64,000 nt of DNA from an uncultured SAR86 cluster bacterium (GCA_902632605.1 CACPDB010000002.1:1-64000); one strand, 5' to 3'. Positions 47,852 through 57,863 are shown, counted from the stretch's first letter. Made by a program: numbers and translations. The notes: generated by a model from the sequence alone, not told the origin.

Positions 47852-48319
47852 GTGACTAAAGTTATAAAAACATCTTATTTGCTTGCCCTTAGTCTTGCGA
47901 TAGGCTTTTTAAGTGCTTACACCGCATTGGAGGATATTCGGGTGATAGATGGAGATACCATCCGAGCAGAAGCCAAAGGGAAGGAAATAAAAATTCGTTT
48001 GGTAGAAATTGATGCACCTGAAATAAATCAACCTTTTGGCGCCAAATCGAAAAACTTTTTAAATAGATTGTTATATAAAAAAAATGTAACACTTATTTCC
48101 CAAGGAGAAGATCGATACGGCAGAATTTTGGGAGAAATATATGTTGATGGTGAGAGTGCAAATACATCAATGATCAGATCTGGATTTGCTTGGGTTTATG
48201 ATAGATATGTTAAAGATTTGTCTTTATATAAGTATCAGGATCAAGCTAAAGCTGAAAATTTAGGCTTATGGCAAGGTGATGATCCGATTGCTCCTTGGGT
48301 GTGGCGCAAACAAAAATGA
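47852..48319 (+). CDS. Secreted thermonuclease-like (SNase) protein (GTG start)
   Basis: Signal peptide; RVIDGDTIRAEAKGKEIKIRLVEIDAPEINQPFG; DRYGRILGEIYVDG; AKAENLGLWQGDDPIAPWVWRK. Confidence 0.9.
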   Translation: MTKVIKTSYLLALSLAIGFLSAYTALEDIRVIDGDTIRAEAKGKEIKIRLVEIDAPEINQPFGAKSKNFLNRLLYKKNVTLISQGEDRYGRILGEIYVDGESANTSMIRSGFAWVYDRYVKDLSLYKYQDQAKAENLGLWQGDDPIAPWVWRKQK

Positions 48320-48333
48320 ATTAAACTGTTCTG

Positions 48334-49353
48334 ATGCGTACTTTTCTGGCTAAACTTTTATTCAAATTGCCTGCTAGCATTCTGATCAGATGGTCCGGTA
48401 AAGAGCAAATTGAAAAAGGCTATCGTAAGTTGGATCCTGGTTTTCAATACTTATTAAAAGTTATGGAAGATACTGGTGCGAAACTTGATACTTCGAAGCC
48501 TGCAGCAGAATTACGCAAAGAGTTTGAAGAAAGTCGCGGTTTGCTTTCTTTGCCCTTACCTTCGGGAGTCAGAACTACTGATCACATAATTAAATCAAAT
48601 GGTGCAGAGATAAGAGTTAGAGAATACTCGCCAGAATCAATTGGAAATATGTATCCTGCAGTGGTTTACTTTCACGGCGGTGGATGGGTCATTGGTAGTA
48701 TTGAGTCGCATGAAGCTTTTACGGGATTTTTAGCAAAAGAACTCAAAGCAAAAATTTTCTCAGTGGATTATCGTTTAGCACCAGAACATCCCTTCCCTAT
48801 CCCTTTGGCCGATTGTGAAGCTGCTTTCAACTGGGTTAAGGACAACGCACTGGATTTGGGCATCAATCCAAATCGAGTATCAGTTGGTGGCGATAGCGCA
48901 GGAGGAAATTTATCTGCTGCTTTGTGCGTAAAACGCAAACAAGAAGAACTATTGATGCCAAAAGCGCAATTACTTATTTATCCGGTTACTGATCTTTCTT
49001 TGAAACATCCTTCTATGGATGAAATGGCTGAAGGTTTCTTTTTAACCAAAGCATCAATGGAATTCTTCCGTGATCAATACCTTGAAAGCGATGAGTTAAC
49101 AAAAGACCCTCTGATTTCTCCTCTGTTTGCAGATGATCTTTCAGGTCATCCGCCAGCTGTTGTGGTAACTGCAGGATTTGATCCCCTTAGAGATGAAGGT
49201 GATCAATACGCACAAGCTTTAAGGCAAGCCAATGTCGAGATTTACCATCGCACCCATGACAGTTACATTCATGGCTTTGTAAATATGATGCTAGTCGATG
49301 GAGTCGACTATGCTCTAAAAAGAATTTGCGACGATTTCAAAAAGATTTTTTAA
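48334..49353 (+). CDS. Alpha/beta hydrolase (hormone-sensitive lipase-like)
   Basis: VVYFHGGGWVIG, VSVGGDSAGGNLSAAL, TAGFDPLRDEGDQYAQAL. Confidence 0.93.
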   Translation: MRTFLAKLLFKLPASILIRWSGKEQIEKGYRKLDPGFQYLLKVMEDTGAKLDTSKPAAELRKEFEESRGLLSLPLPSGVRTTDHIIKSNGAEIRVREYSPESIGNMYPAVVYFHGGGWVIGSIESHEAFTGFLAKELKAKIFSVDYRLAPEHPFPIPLADCEAAFNWVKDNALDLGINPNRVSVGGDSAGGNLSAALCVKRKQEELLMPKAQLLIYPVTDLSLKHPSMDEMAEGFFLTKASMEFFRDQYLESDELTKDPLISPLFADDLSGHPPAVVVTAGFDPLRDEGDQYAQALRQANVEIYHRTHDSYIHGFVNMMLVDGVDYALKRICDDFKKIF

Positions 49354-49376
49354 GAGGGGAAGTATCACTTCCCCTC
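49354..49376. terminator. Bidirectional rho-independent terminator
   Basis: GAGGGGAAGT-ATC-ACTTCCCCTC, 10 bp perfect stem, flanked by T-rich and A-rich runs, between convergent genes. Confidence 0.9.
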
Positions 49377-49383
49377 AAAAAAA

Positions 49384-49806
49384 TTAAAATGGGTAAAAAG
49401 TCATTTCTAAAGTTTCCTCAGTTAGATTCAACTTTGAAATACAGAAATTTCTATTGCCATCAGTAACATCATCTAAAGAATGAAAGGTAATGATATTACC
49501 TTCTCTTTTCCAAACACCTTGACGAGAACCTGAATTTCGATTGCCTTCATCATTTATTCCAACACCACGACCAATAAAGGATCCTTGCGATGTGTAATTC
49601 GGATTGTCCAACTTTAAGTTATAAGTCAAAAAGACCTTGCCATATCTTCCTGCTTTGCTGGATACGTTGATCACTCCGCCTTGGTCAGTCAAAGAAATGG
49701 AAGTTACTTTTCCTGACAAAGTAAATTTCTCATCAGCACTTACCTTTAAACCAAAGAGACCAAATGACATCAAAGACGCCATTAAAATAATCATTATTTT
49801 TTTCAT
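49384..49806 (-). CDS. Secreted protein of unknown function
   Basis: Signal peptide MKKIMIILMASLMSFGLFGLKVSA; intact ORF. Confidence 0.65.
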   Translation of the reverse strand: MKKIMIILMASLMSFGLFGLKVSADEKFTLSGKVTSISLTDQGGVINVSSKAGRYGKVFLTYNLKLDNPNYTSQGSFIGRGVGINDEGNRNSGSRQGVWKREGNIITFHSLDDVTDGNRNFCISKLNLTEETLEMTFYPF

Positions 49807-49883
49807 GTTTTCTCCTAAAAATATTTAATGATTCATGATAGTTGAATCTTCAAAAGAAAAAAGGTTAATTTGGAAGGATTTAA

Positions 49884-50573
49884 TTATTTAAATTTTTTAC
49901 GCATATTTATCACCGCTTCCATGCCTGCGACTGGCTTCTTGCCCTCTGGAACGGTATTTCCCTTTTGGATAAGCTTTTCAAAGGAAGCCCCTTTTTTAAA
50001 CATGTCATAAAGCACATCGATATCCATGTTAGTGCCGATGGGCTCATCGGAAAAATCTGGAGAAATATTGGTTTTGAATTCTTCTTGGTTGCGCCAATGT
50101 TCAAAAAATATTTCTACTAAATTTCCATCTGGATCTTTGTAATACATTCCAGTAATCCACCCGTGATTGATTGTCCAATAAGGTTCCAGACCTTGCTCTT
50201 TGGCTTTGTGATAAAACTCAAACCACTTTTCAATAGGATTCAATTTATAAGAAATATGATCTAAACCAACAATTGAAGGTAACTTACGATTCATCCAGTT
50301 TTTTATTCGCAAGATGGTTTTTGGAATGATTCCAAGATTATTAAAAACACCCGAGGTATTGGCAACGGCTACTCTGTGATGCTCCTCATCAAAAGCTAGA
50401 AAAGTCAATTCTTCGCTTGTATATAGGGGCTTACAACCAAAAAGCTTGGTATAAAAATCAACCATGGCTTCATAATTTACGGTTTTAAAAGCCACGTGGT
50501 GAAAGTCCTCTGGAGCTTGATTGGAATTGAGGTTTTGATATAAATCTAAATTTAGTTTCTCATCTTTAACCAT
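49884..50573 (-). CDS. VOC/glyoxalase family protein
   Basis: FHHVAFKTVNYEAMVDFYTKLFG, GLDHISYKLNPIEKWFEFYHKAKEQG, YYKDPDGNLVEIFFEH. Confidence 0.9.
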   Translation of the reverse strand: MVKDEKLNLDLYQNLNSNQAPEDFHHVAFKTVNYEAMVDFYTKLFGCKPLYTSEELTFLAFDEEHHRVAVANTSGVFNNLGIIPKTILRIKNWMNRKLPSIVGLDHISYKLNPIEKWFEFYHKAKEQGLEPYWTINHGWITGMYYKDPDGNLVEIFFEHWRNQEEFKTNISPDFSDEPIGTNMDIDVLYDMFKKGASFEKLIQKGNTVPEGKKPVAGMEAVINMRKKFK

Positions 50574-50605
50574 CAGACAAATTCTAACCTATATAATTAC
50601 CGAAT

Positions 50606-52033
50606 ATGCCGGAACTGGACAGTTTAAAATTTTCAAATAAATTCGCTGATTTGCCTGAAGATTTTTTTCATAAGCAATCTTGGACACCCTTTGATAATCC
50701 AAGGTTGATTCACTTCAATAAAGAGTTAGCAGAAATCTTAGGCTTTCCAAAGAATCTAAATCCTAAAGATTTAGTGCCGTACGTAAATGGTAATAAATCT
50801 TTCAAACAGAGTAATCCTTTATCTATGGCATATGCTGGACATCAATTTGGTTCTTGGGTTCCTCAGCTTGGCGATGGTAGAGGTATTTTGTTGGGTCAAT
50901 TGCAGACTAAAGATGGCTTGATGGATTTACATATCAAAGGTGCTGGCAAAACACCCTATTCGAGATTTGGCGATGGTCGAGCGGTATTGCGTTCAACCAT
51001 TAGAGAATATTTATGTGGTGAGGCCATGCATCATCTTGGCATTCCAAGTTCTCGATCGCTGATTGTAATTGGGAGTGATGAACCAGTCTTCAGGGAAACA
51101 ACCGAATTTGGCGCAATGATGGTAAGAGTTGCAAAAACTCATATTCGCTTTGGACATTTTGAATATCTCATGCATAACAAAAAATCAGAATTCATTTCTA
51201 TTTTACTAAATCATGTGATTGAAAATTATTTTCCCGAACTTAAAGACTCAAAAGATGCCTATACCGATTTATTTGAAAAAATTGTGTATTCGACAGCGAG
51301 ACTCATTGCCAAATGGCAGGCTTTTGGTTTTGCTCATGGCGTAATGAATACCGACAATATGTCTATCTTAGGAGAGACTTTTGATTTTGGGCCTTTTGGA
51401 TTTCTCGATGATTACAATCCAGGATTCATTTGTAATCACTCAGATCACCAAGGACGTTATGCTTTCAACAACCAACCCTCTATAGGCTTATGGAACTGTC
51501 ATGCCCTTGCTGCTGCCCTTAAAGATCACATTGAAATCGAAAGAACCAAAGAAATAATAAATACCTACGAAAAAATATTTTACGAAGAGCTTACAGATAT
51601 CTTTAGAAAAAAATTAGGCTTATCGGAAATTAAGCCAAATGATCTTAAGCTGACTGAAGAGTTGCTCACATGGATGAAAATAAATAAAAAAGATTACACA
51701 AATACTTTTAGGGCGCTTTCCAAAACAGATATTCATTTATTTGATAATCAAGAAGGGAAACTATGGTTTGATAAATATCAAAAGCGTTTGAAAGATGAGA
51801 AAAATACTTTTGAAAAAAGAAAACAGATTATGGAGAAGATTAATCCAAAATATATTCTTAGAAACTACCTTGCTCAAGAAGCCATTCAGGATGCGGAGAA
51901 TTCTGATTTTTCCAAACTTTATAACTTAATTGAGGTTCTGAAGAACCCTTACCAAGAAAATGAGAATTTTGAGGATTACGCAAAAGTCCCTCCTGACTGG
52001 AGTAAAAAGTTAGAAATATCCTGTTCTTCCTAA
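50606..52033 (+). CDS. selO: Protein adenylyltransferase SelO (YdiU/UPF0061)
   Basis: YAGHQFGSWVPQLGDGRGILLGQ, LHIKGAGKTPYSRFGDGRAVLRSTIREYL, GVMNTDNMSILGETFDFGPFGFLDDY, C-terminal SCSS. Confidence 0.96.
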   Translation: MPELDSLKFSNKFADLPEDFFHKQSWTPFDNPRLIHFNKELAEILGFPKNLNPKDLVPYVNGNKSFKQSNPLSMAYAGHQFGSWVPQLGDGRGILLGQLQTKDGLMDLHIKGAGKTPYSRFGDGRAVLRSTIREYLCGEAMHHLGIPSSRSLIVIGSDEPVFRETTEFGAMMVRVAKTHIRFGHFEYLMHNKKSEFISILLNHVIENYFPELKDSKDAYTDLFEKIVYSTARLIAKWQAFGFAHGVMNTDNMSILGETFDFGPFGFLDDYNPGFICNHSDHQGRYAFNNQPSIGLWNCHALAAALKDHIEIERTKEIINTYEKIFYEELTDIFRKKLGLSEIKPNDLKLTEELLTWMKINKKDYTNTFRALSKTDIHLFDNQEGKLWFDKYQKRLKDEKNTFEKRKQIMEKINPKYILRNYLAQEAIQDAENSDFSKLYNLIEVLKNPYQENENFEDYAKVPPDWSKKLEISCSS

Positions 52034-53427
52034 TTATTGAGATTGTACCAAAAGTTAGCTGCAGGAAAATAACGTATAACAGGATTTAGGTTAGAGCCGG
52101 TAGCCGCTAGTGGAGCGGTAACTATGAAATTTGAGGCATTGGGAAAAGCTTCAATCATTTTTTTGTCAGACGAAACCTGTTCTATGGGAGCATACAAACC
52201 AAATCTAATCATGATGAGTTTATTCGTAAAATCCATCAACATATATTGTCCATCAAATCCTATTGGAGTTATTACGGTATTGTCAGGGACGCATTTTTTA
52301 TTGGATTGGGTGCCACAGTTACTAGCTCCATACAACGACCAAAACTTAAGACCATAACTTTGAACACCGCCAAAGGTTTCAGTTACTACGGAAGTGGTTG
52401 TAATATTTTTAATGGCCTGAACATAACTTAGAGGAACAACTTGTTCTCCTTGCCAAATTCCATTATTGACCAAAAGCAATGCTACTTTGGCAAAATCTCT
52501 CGCAGTCATGTCAAGGCAACAATAGGATAAATAATTTCCATTAGCTTGGCCTCCAGAAACATTATCTCGCCACCAATCTGCAGTTATGTTCAATTTTGAA
52601 AACAAAAAAGTATCTGCAAATGTCTTTATGTCCTGACCAACCGCTCGATAGAAAATTTCACCCAAAACCATTGTGTCGCAATTTTGATATACGAAATAAC
52701 CATTTTCAAAATTAACACTTCCGTTTCGATACCAATTATGTGCTTGTCCTGTAGCCGCCAGATTTCTATTGATACATCCAATAAGTTGATTTGTCGCGCT
52801 CGTCAAACCTCCTCCGCTTCCTATAGTTACAGCATTACAAATTGTCCAAGATGAGCTAGACGAGTCATAGCAAGCGGGCTCTAATCCAGAACGCATATCC
52901 AAGAGATTTTTCAGTGTAATTGTATTTCTTGAGTCATTTGCCCATTCAGTCAAGTAAGTTGCTGCAGAAGTTTCAAGGCCATTTGTAAAATACCCTTTTT
53001 CCTGAGCTATGCCAAAAATAATGCTAGTGTAGGATTTTGCGACAGACCAGCTGGTAACTAAGCTATTTATATCTTTCGAGCCAAATGCTAGATCTACAGT
53101 GCTTGAAGTCCAAGCTGAACCTGATTCAAGGATTAAAGTCTTTTCTGCAGCGCCTATCCCTTTATACTCCTCAGCGACTATTTTTCCATCTTTGATAATA
53201 ATGGCAGCTTGAGAGAACTTACCATCCTCCATTGCTAAATTCATAGCAGCCTGAACTTTGGCGCTATTTAGTCCCTGAGACTCCGGGCTTACAACCTGCC
53301 AACTAAATGATTGTAGTTCGGGTTCAGGTGGGGGTGATAGATTTCCTCCCCCTCCACCTCCACAGGAAAGGATTGAAATACTCAAAACATGTACTATTAA
53401 TTTTGTTCTTATGTATGTCATCCTCAA
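52030..53427 (-). CDS. Serine hydrolase (beta-lactamase/class C-like), lipoprotein
   Basis: Lipobox SILSCGGGGGG; SWSVAKSYTSIIFGIA (SxxK); LLDMRSGLEP. Confidence 0.88.
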   Translation of the reverse strand: MRMTYIRTKLIVHVLSISILSCGGGGGGNLSPPPEPELQSFSWQVVSPESQGLNSAKVQAAMNLAMEDGKFSQAAIIIKDGKIVAEEYKGIGAAEKTLILESGSAWTSSTVDLAFGSKDINSLVTSWSVAKSYTSIIFGIAQEKGYFTNGLETSAATYLTEWANDSRNTITLKNLLDMRSGLEPACYDSSSSSWTICNAVTIGSGGGLTSATNQLIGCINRNLAATGQAHNWYRNGSVNFENGYFVYQNCDTMVLGEIFYRAVGQDIKTFADTFLFSKLNITADWWRDNVSGGQANGNYLSYCCLDMTARDFAKVALLLVNNGIWQGEQVVPLSYVQAIKNITTTSVVTETFGGVQSYGLKFWSLYGASNCGTQSNKKCVPDNTVITPIGFDGQYMLMDFTNKLIMIRFGLYAPIEQVSSDKKMIEAFPNASNFIVTAPLAATGSNLNPVIRYFPAANFWYNLNN

Positions 53428-54374
53428 TAAGAGGATTTTACGTTTTCTGTAATAAAAGTATCCAAAATTTCTTTGATCTCTTTATTATGAGAAAAATGCA
53501 TGAAATGATCTGCGCCTTTGATAACATGAATTTTCGAATTCTTTACCTTTAATGATAATTCCTTTGAATGACTGATATTTACATTTATATCTTCATCACC
53601 ATGAATAGCGATAGTTGGAACAGAAATTTTTTCTAATGATAAAGATAAGTCTAGATAATTTTTAAAATCATTTTCATACCCTTCTTTTCTCAAGGACATA
53701 GGCCAAACAGACCAGAAATTATCTTTAAATTTATTGGATTGAGTCTTATTAGCTAAAACTTTTTCTTGATTAAGAGGATTTGGCATTAAAAATGAGACCA
53801 TGGTTTCAATACCCATCAGTTCAGCAATTTTAAAGATACACCAAAGTTGAAAATCTGATTGTTTTGACAAAGATTCTGCTCCATCGGGTCTATTTACCCA
53901 AGATTTAGTAAGAGCTTCGTAAGAAATTAGACCTTTAGTCATTTCAGGATACAAAATTGCAAATTCAATCGCTGAAGGCCCTCCGCCAGAACTGCCAAAA
54001 ACAAAAACCGACTCAATCTCTAAGCTGTCTAATAATGCTTTGTAAAGTTTTGCTTGATCCTTTGGTTTAAAACCTGATGAAAGAGGAGTTCTTAGATATC
54101 CCGGTCTAGAAATATTAATAATTTTATATTCACCTCCAAAAGGAAAATCTCTGTCATACCCGCCGGGTGTGCCATGAACGTATAAAATAATTGGTCCATC
54201 TTTCCCAGAAATCTTGTATTCAATTTCTCCATATGGAGTTTCTATTATCTTGCTTTGAGCTTTTAACTCGGATACCACTGAAGATTTATGGTAAGAATAA
54301 TACCCTGCAGAGATAATGAAGAAAGTTAGCGAAATAAGAAAAAACCAAAAGATTATTTTTTTAAATAAATTCAT
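53424..54374 (-). CDS. Alpha/beta hydrolase, membrane-anchored
   Basis: N-terminal TM; ILYVHGTPGGYDRDF, VFGSSGGGPSAIEFA, HGDEDINV, KGADHFMHF. Confidence 0.9.
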   Translation of the reverse strand: MNLFKKIIFWFFLISLTFFIISAGYYSYHKSSVVSELKAQSKIIETPYGEIEYKISGKDGPIILYVHGTPGGYDRDFPFGGEYKIINISRPGYLRTPLSSGFKPKDQAKLYKALLDSLEIESVFVFGSSGGGPSAIEFAILYPEMTKGLISYEALTKSWVNRPDGAESLSKQSDFQLWCIFKIAELMGIETMVSFLMPNPLNQEKVLANKTQSNKFKDNFWSVWPMSLRKEGYENDFKNYLDLSLSLEKISVPTIAIHGDEDINVNISHSKELSLKVKNSKIHVIKGADHFMHFSHNKEIKEILDTFITENVKSSY

Positions 54375-54486
54375 TCAACAAAAACTTTTTCTCATAGGAT
54401 CTTTAAAACTTGCTGAGCTTCGGTTATTACAAATTCTTCAAATTGCCCGACCACAATTAACTCTAAATTATTATTTCTAAAAAAGA

Positions 54487-54512
54487 AATCCCCTCGCCGA
54501 AGCGAGGGGATT
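54487..54512 (-). terminator. Rho-independent terminator with UUCG tetraloop (minus strand)
   Basis: Minus strand AATCCCCTCGC-TTCG-GCGAGGGGATT followed by TCTTTTTT. Confidence 0.88.
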
Positions 54513-54550
54513 AAGGGGGGAGAACTTTATAAATTTATTTCTTTATAGGA

Positions 54551-54643
54551 TTAGAAAAAGTTTATTCCTATCACTCCTAAATAAAGTATAAAAGAGAGGC
54601 AAAAACAAAATCCTAAAGTTCCTGATACCACTCTATTGATCAT
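54551..54643 (-). CDS. Small hydrophobic membrane protein (30 aa)
   Basis: MINRVVSGTLGFCFCLSFILYLGVIGINFF with AGGAG SD upstream and strong terminator downstream on same strand. Confidence 0.6.
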   Translation of the reverse strand: MINRVVSGTLGFCFCLSFILYLGVIGINFF

Positions 54644-55064
54644 CGCTAACTCCTTTTAAGCTGATGGTTAATTAAGATACTTACTAGAGAGATTAATTTC
54701 TTAAAAGTTCATTTAAAAAAGAAATTCTTTTAAATAAGTACTCTTTAAAATCGAAAGCATTATACAACTGCGAAAAAAGACCAAAATTGATGAAAAACAT
54801 ACGAAATTGCTGATTTTTGCACCCAAATTGAAATTTTGTTGTCTCAAATATTTACAATCGATTAGAAACGCTGGAAGTATAGTACTTATTGACTTTTTTA
54901 CTAGGTGTAAGATGGAGATTTCGCTTAAAATGTTAAAAAAATTATAACTAATTTCACAAAAGTTATAAAAAAACTTTTTTTTATTCTTTTTAAATCCTTA
55001 ATTTTAATTCTAAAAAAATGGACTTTTTTGTTCTAATAAAAATCTTACACACGAGGAATAAATT

Positions 55065-56078
55065 ATGAGACAAATGCAACTGGCGAAACCTGGGGGACTA
55101 GATAAATTCAAGCTTAACGAATTGGATATTCCTAAACCGAAAGATAATGAAATTTTAATCAAAGTTAATTCAAGTAGCCTTAACTACCACGATTTAATGT
55201 GTGCCTTGGGATTGATTCCTACCGATGATGGACGGGTTTTGCTTGGTGACGCTGCTGGAGAAATAGTTGAGATTGGAGCGGCAGTTAAGAGCTGGAAAGT
55301 TGGAGATAAAGTCATGAGTGCTTGTTTCCCAAATTGGATTGATGGACCACCGCGTTATGAATTATTGAGTTTTATCGGGGACAATCAGGACGGCTATGCC
55401 ACTGAGTATATTGCTATTGAAGAAACTGCCGTGACCAAAATGCCTTCAAAATGGTCCTTACAAGAAGCAGCTACTCTACCTTGTGCGGGTTTGACTGCTT
55501 GGCGAGCGCTTGTAGATGAAGGCAGATTGCAATCTGGAGAATCGGTTTTGGTTCAAGGAACCGGAGGAGTTTCAATTATTGCTCTACAGTTTGCTAAAGA
55601 AATGGGTGCGAAGGTTATTGCTACAACTTCATCTGAAGAAAAAGCTGAAAAATTAAAAGCTCTTGGGGCAGATGAGATTATCAATTACAAAGAACATCCT
55701 AAATGGGGAGAAAAAGTTCTAGAAGTTACTGACAATGAAGGCGTGGATCATGTTGTTGAAGTTGGTGGTGGAGAAACTTTCAATGAATCCATTAGGGCGG
55801 TGAAGCTTGGTGGTCATATTGCCTTGATCGGTGTATTGAGTGGGCCTGCAGCAAATGAATTGGTTTTGCCGCGAATTTTTCTAAAACAAGTCAGAACTAG
55901 TGGAATTGCGATGGCAAATCATCAATCGCAAAAGGCTATGGTTGAATATCTGGATAATTCAAAAATCAAACCTGTCATCAGCGATACTTTTGATTTGGCT
56001 GAATTAGCTGGAGCTTTTCAACATCAGATCGATAACAAACATTTTGGGAAAATTTCCATCATTATGGAACAATCTTGA
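55065..56078 (+). CDS. Zinc-type alcohol dehydrogenase/quinone oxidoreductase family
   Basis: MRQMQLAKPGGLDKFKL, GDAAGEIVEIG, LVQGTGGVSIIALQFAKEMGAKVIATTSS. Confidence 0.93.
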   Translation: MRQMQLAKPGGLDKFKLNELDIPKPKDNEILIKVNSSSLNYHDLMCALGLIPTDDGRVLLGDAAGEIVEIGAAVKSWKVGDKVMSACFPNWIDGPPRYELLSFIGDNQDGYATEYIAIEETAVTKMPSKWSLQEAATLPCAGLTAWRALVDEGRLQSGESVLVQGTGGVSIIALQFAKEMGAKVIATTSSEEKAEKLKALGADEIINYKEHPKWGEKVLEVTDNEGVDHVVEVGGGETFNESIRAVKLGGHIALIGVLSGPAANELVLPRIFLKQVRTSGIAMANHQSQKAMVEYLDNSKIKPVISDTFDLAELAGAFQHQIDNKHFGKISIIMEQS

Positions 56079-56112
56079 TAGAAAATATTTAAGTCTATAA
56101 AAGGGGAAGTTT

Positions 56113-57789
56113 ATGAACGAATTCGATTACATAATTTTAGGAGCAGGTTCGGCTGGCTGTGTTCTAGCTGGCAGACTTTCAGAAAATCCAAATCATAAAG
56201 TTTGTCTTATTGAAGCCGGCTCTAAAGATAAAGATGTGAGAATTCACGTACCTGCCCTGTTCGCTTACATGGGACCAACGAGCAAAATGAATTGGGCTTT
56301 TGAAACCGAGCCTCAAAAAGGTTTTGCTAAAGAAAATTTGCCTGCAAGAGAAGTAGTAGTGGCTGACCCGACAGGTCAGACGCACACCATGAAAGATGAA
56401 CCGGAAGAGCATCGAAAAGGTTACCAACCTAGAGGAAAAACATTAGGGGGATCGAGTTCAATAAATGCCATGCTGTATGTGAGAGGACATCGCTGGGATT
56501 ATGATCATTGGGCTAAACTTGGAAATTCCGGATGGTCATATGATGAAGTTTTACCTTACTTTAAAAAAGCGGAACACAATGAATTGGTTGATGATGCTTT
56601 TCATGGGCAGAATGGTCCTCTGAATGTTACTGCTGTAGAAAATAAATCAAAATATAAAGATTACTTTATTGAAGCGGGTAAGAAATTTTATAAAGAAAAT
56701 CAAGATTTCAATGGTGCCGATCAAGAAGGTATCGGCTACTACCACACAACTCAAAAACAAGGTAGAAGATGGAGTGCCGCTGCAGCCTATCTTACTCCTA
56801 ACCTAGATAGGCCCAACCTTACTGTCTTAACGGATACCCAAGTAGATAGAATTGTATTTGAAGGCAATAAAGCAACTGGCGTGAATTGTTTTGATAAATC
56901 AAAAAATAAAATTCATTTGAAATGTCACCGCGAAGTAATAGTTTCTTCAGGAGCTTTTGGTTCTCCGCAAATTTTAATGCGCTCTGGTATAGGACCAGCA
57001 GAAGAGTTGAACAGACATGGGATAGACACCATCTTTAACATCCCAGGAGTAGGAAAAAATCTTCAGGATCACATCGATTACATTACCAATCATCCAGTGG
57101 ATGATACTGATTTATTGGGTTTCTCACTTAAATCTCTTTTGTATCGTCAGCCGTTTGAACTTTTGAAATATCTATTTACCAGAAAGGGACAAATGACTTC
57201 TACGGTTGCAGAAGCTGGAGGTTTTATCAAAACTGAGGAAAGTTTGGAAATTCCAGATATCCAGCTGCACTTTGTACTAGCAAAAATAATTGACCATGGC
57301 AGAACCATTGCTTTTGGTCATGGTCTGGGTTGTCACGTTTGTTTGTTGAGACCAAAATCCACCGGCGAAGTTACGCTTAATTCGAATGATGCCTTTGACT
57401 CGCCAAGGATTGATCCTAAGTTTTTTTCCGAGAGAGAAGATATGGATGTCATGATAAAAGGTTATCGCAAAATGATGCAAATTATGGATGCCGAGCCATT
57501 GAGACCATATACCAGAAAAACTCAAGACCCTGTCAACATTGATAGCGATGCTGATATTGAAACCGCAATGCGCGCCCGAGCAGATACCGTCTATCATCCT
57601 GTGGGAACTTGCAAAATGGGTTCTGATGATATGAGCGTTGTGAATCACGAACTCAAAGTTCACGCGCTGGAAAATGTTCGAGTCGTTGATGCCTCGATTA
57701 TGCCAACTTTGGTTGGTGGAAATACAAATGCGCCGACCATCATGATAGGTGAAAAAGCAGCTGATATGATCAAATCCTCTTGGGCTTAA
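56113..57789 (+). CDS. GMC family oxidoreductase (choline/alcohol dehydrogenase-like)
   Basis: DYIILGAGSAGCVLAGRLSE, GKTLGGSSSINAMLYVRG, SSGAFGSPQILMRSGIGP, VYHPVGTCKMG, NTNAPTIMIGEKAADMI. Confidence 0.96.
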   Translation: MNEFDYIILGAGSAGCVLAGRLSENPNHKVCLIEAGSKDKDVRIHVPALFAYMGPTSKMNWAFETEPQKGFAKENLPAREVVVADPTGQTHTMKDEPEEHRKGYQPRGKTLGGSSSINAMLYVRGHRWDYDHWAKLGNSGWSYDEVLPYFKKAEHNELVDDAFHGQNGPLNVTAVENKSKYKDYFIEAGKKFYKENQDFNGADQEGIGYYHTTQKQGRRWSAAAAYLTPNLDRPNLTVLTDTQVDRIVFEGNKATGVNCFDKSKNKIHLKCHREVIVSSGAFGSPQILMRSGIGPAEELNRHGIDTIFNIPGVGKNLQDHIDYITNHPVDDTDLLGFSLKSLLYRQPFELLKYLFTRKGQMTSTVAEAGGFIKTEESLEIPDIQLHFVLAKIIDHGRTIAFGHGLGCHVCLLRPKSTGEVTLNSNDAFDSPRIDPKFFSEREDMDVMIKGYRKMMQIMDAEPLRPYTRKTQDPVNIDSDADIETAMRARADTVYHPVGTCKMGSDDMSVVNHELKVHALENVRVVDASIMPTLVGGNTNAPTIMIGEKAADMIKSSWA

Positions 57790-57814
57790 AATAATCAAGT
57801 CTTTTGGTAGACAA

Positions 57815-57831
57815 AAAGCCTTACGGGCTTT
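57815..57831. terminator. Short stem-loop after GMC oxidoreductase gene
   Basis: AAAGCC-TTACG-GGCTTT, 6 bp stem. Confidence 0.35.
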
Positions 57832-57863
57832 AAATTAAACCTTCAATTTATTAGGGAGAAAAA

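Noticed and set aside
28013-48330. Prophage or transposon explanation for the island
   Set aside because: No capsid, terminase, portal, integrase, transposase or terminal inverted repeats were recognised; XerC at 15.1 kb is the chromosomal dif recombinase in its normal lysA-dapF-xerC context.
57277-57798. 173 aa minus-strand ORF inside the GMC oxidoreductase
   Set aside because: Antisense shadow ORF; the plus strand carries clear GMC motifs.
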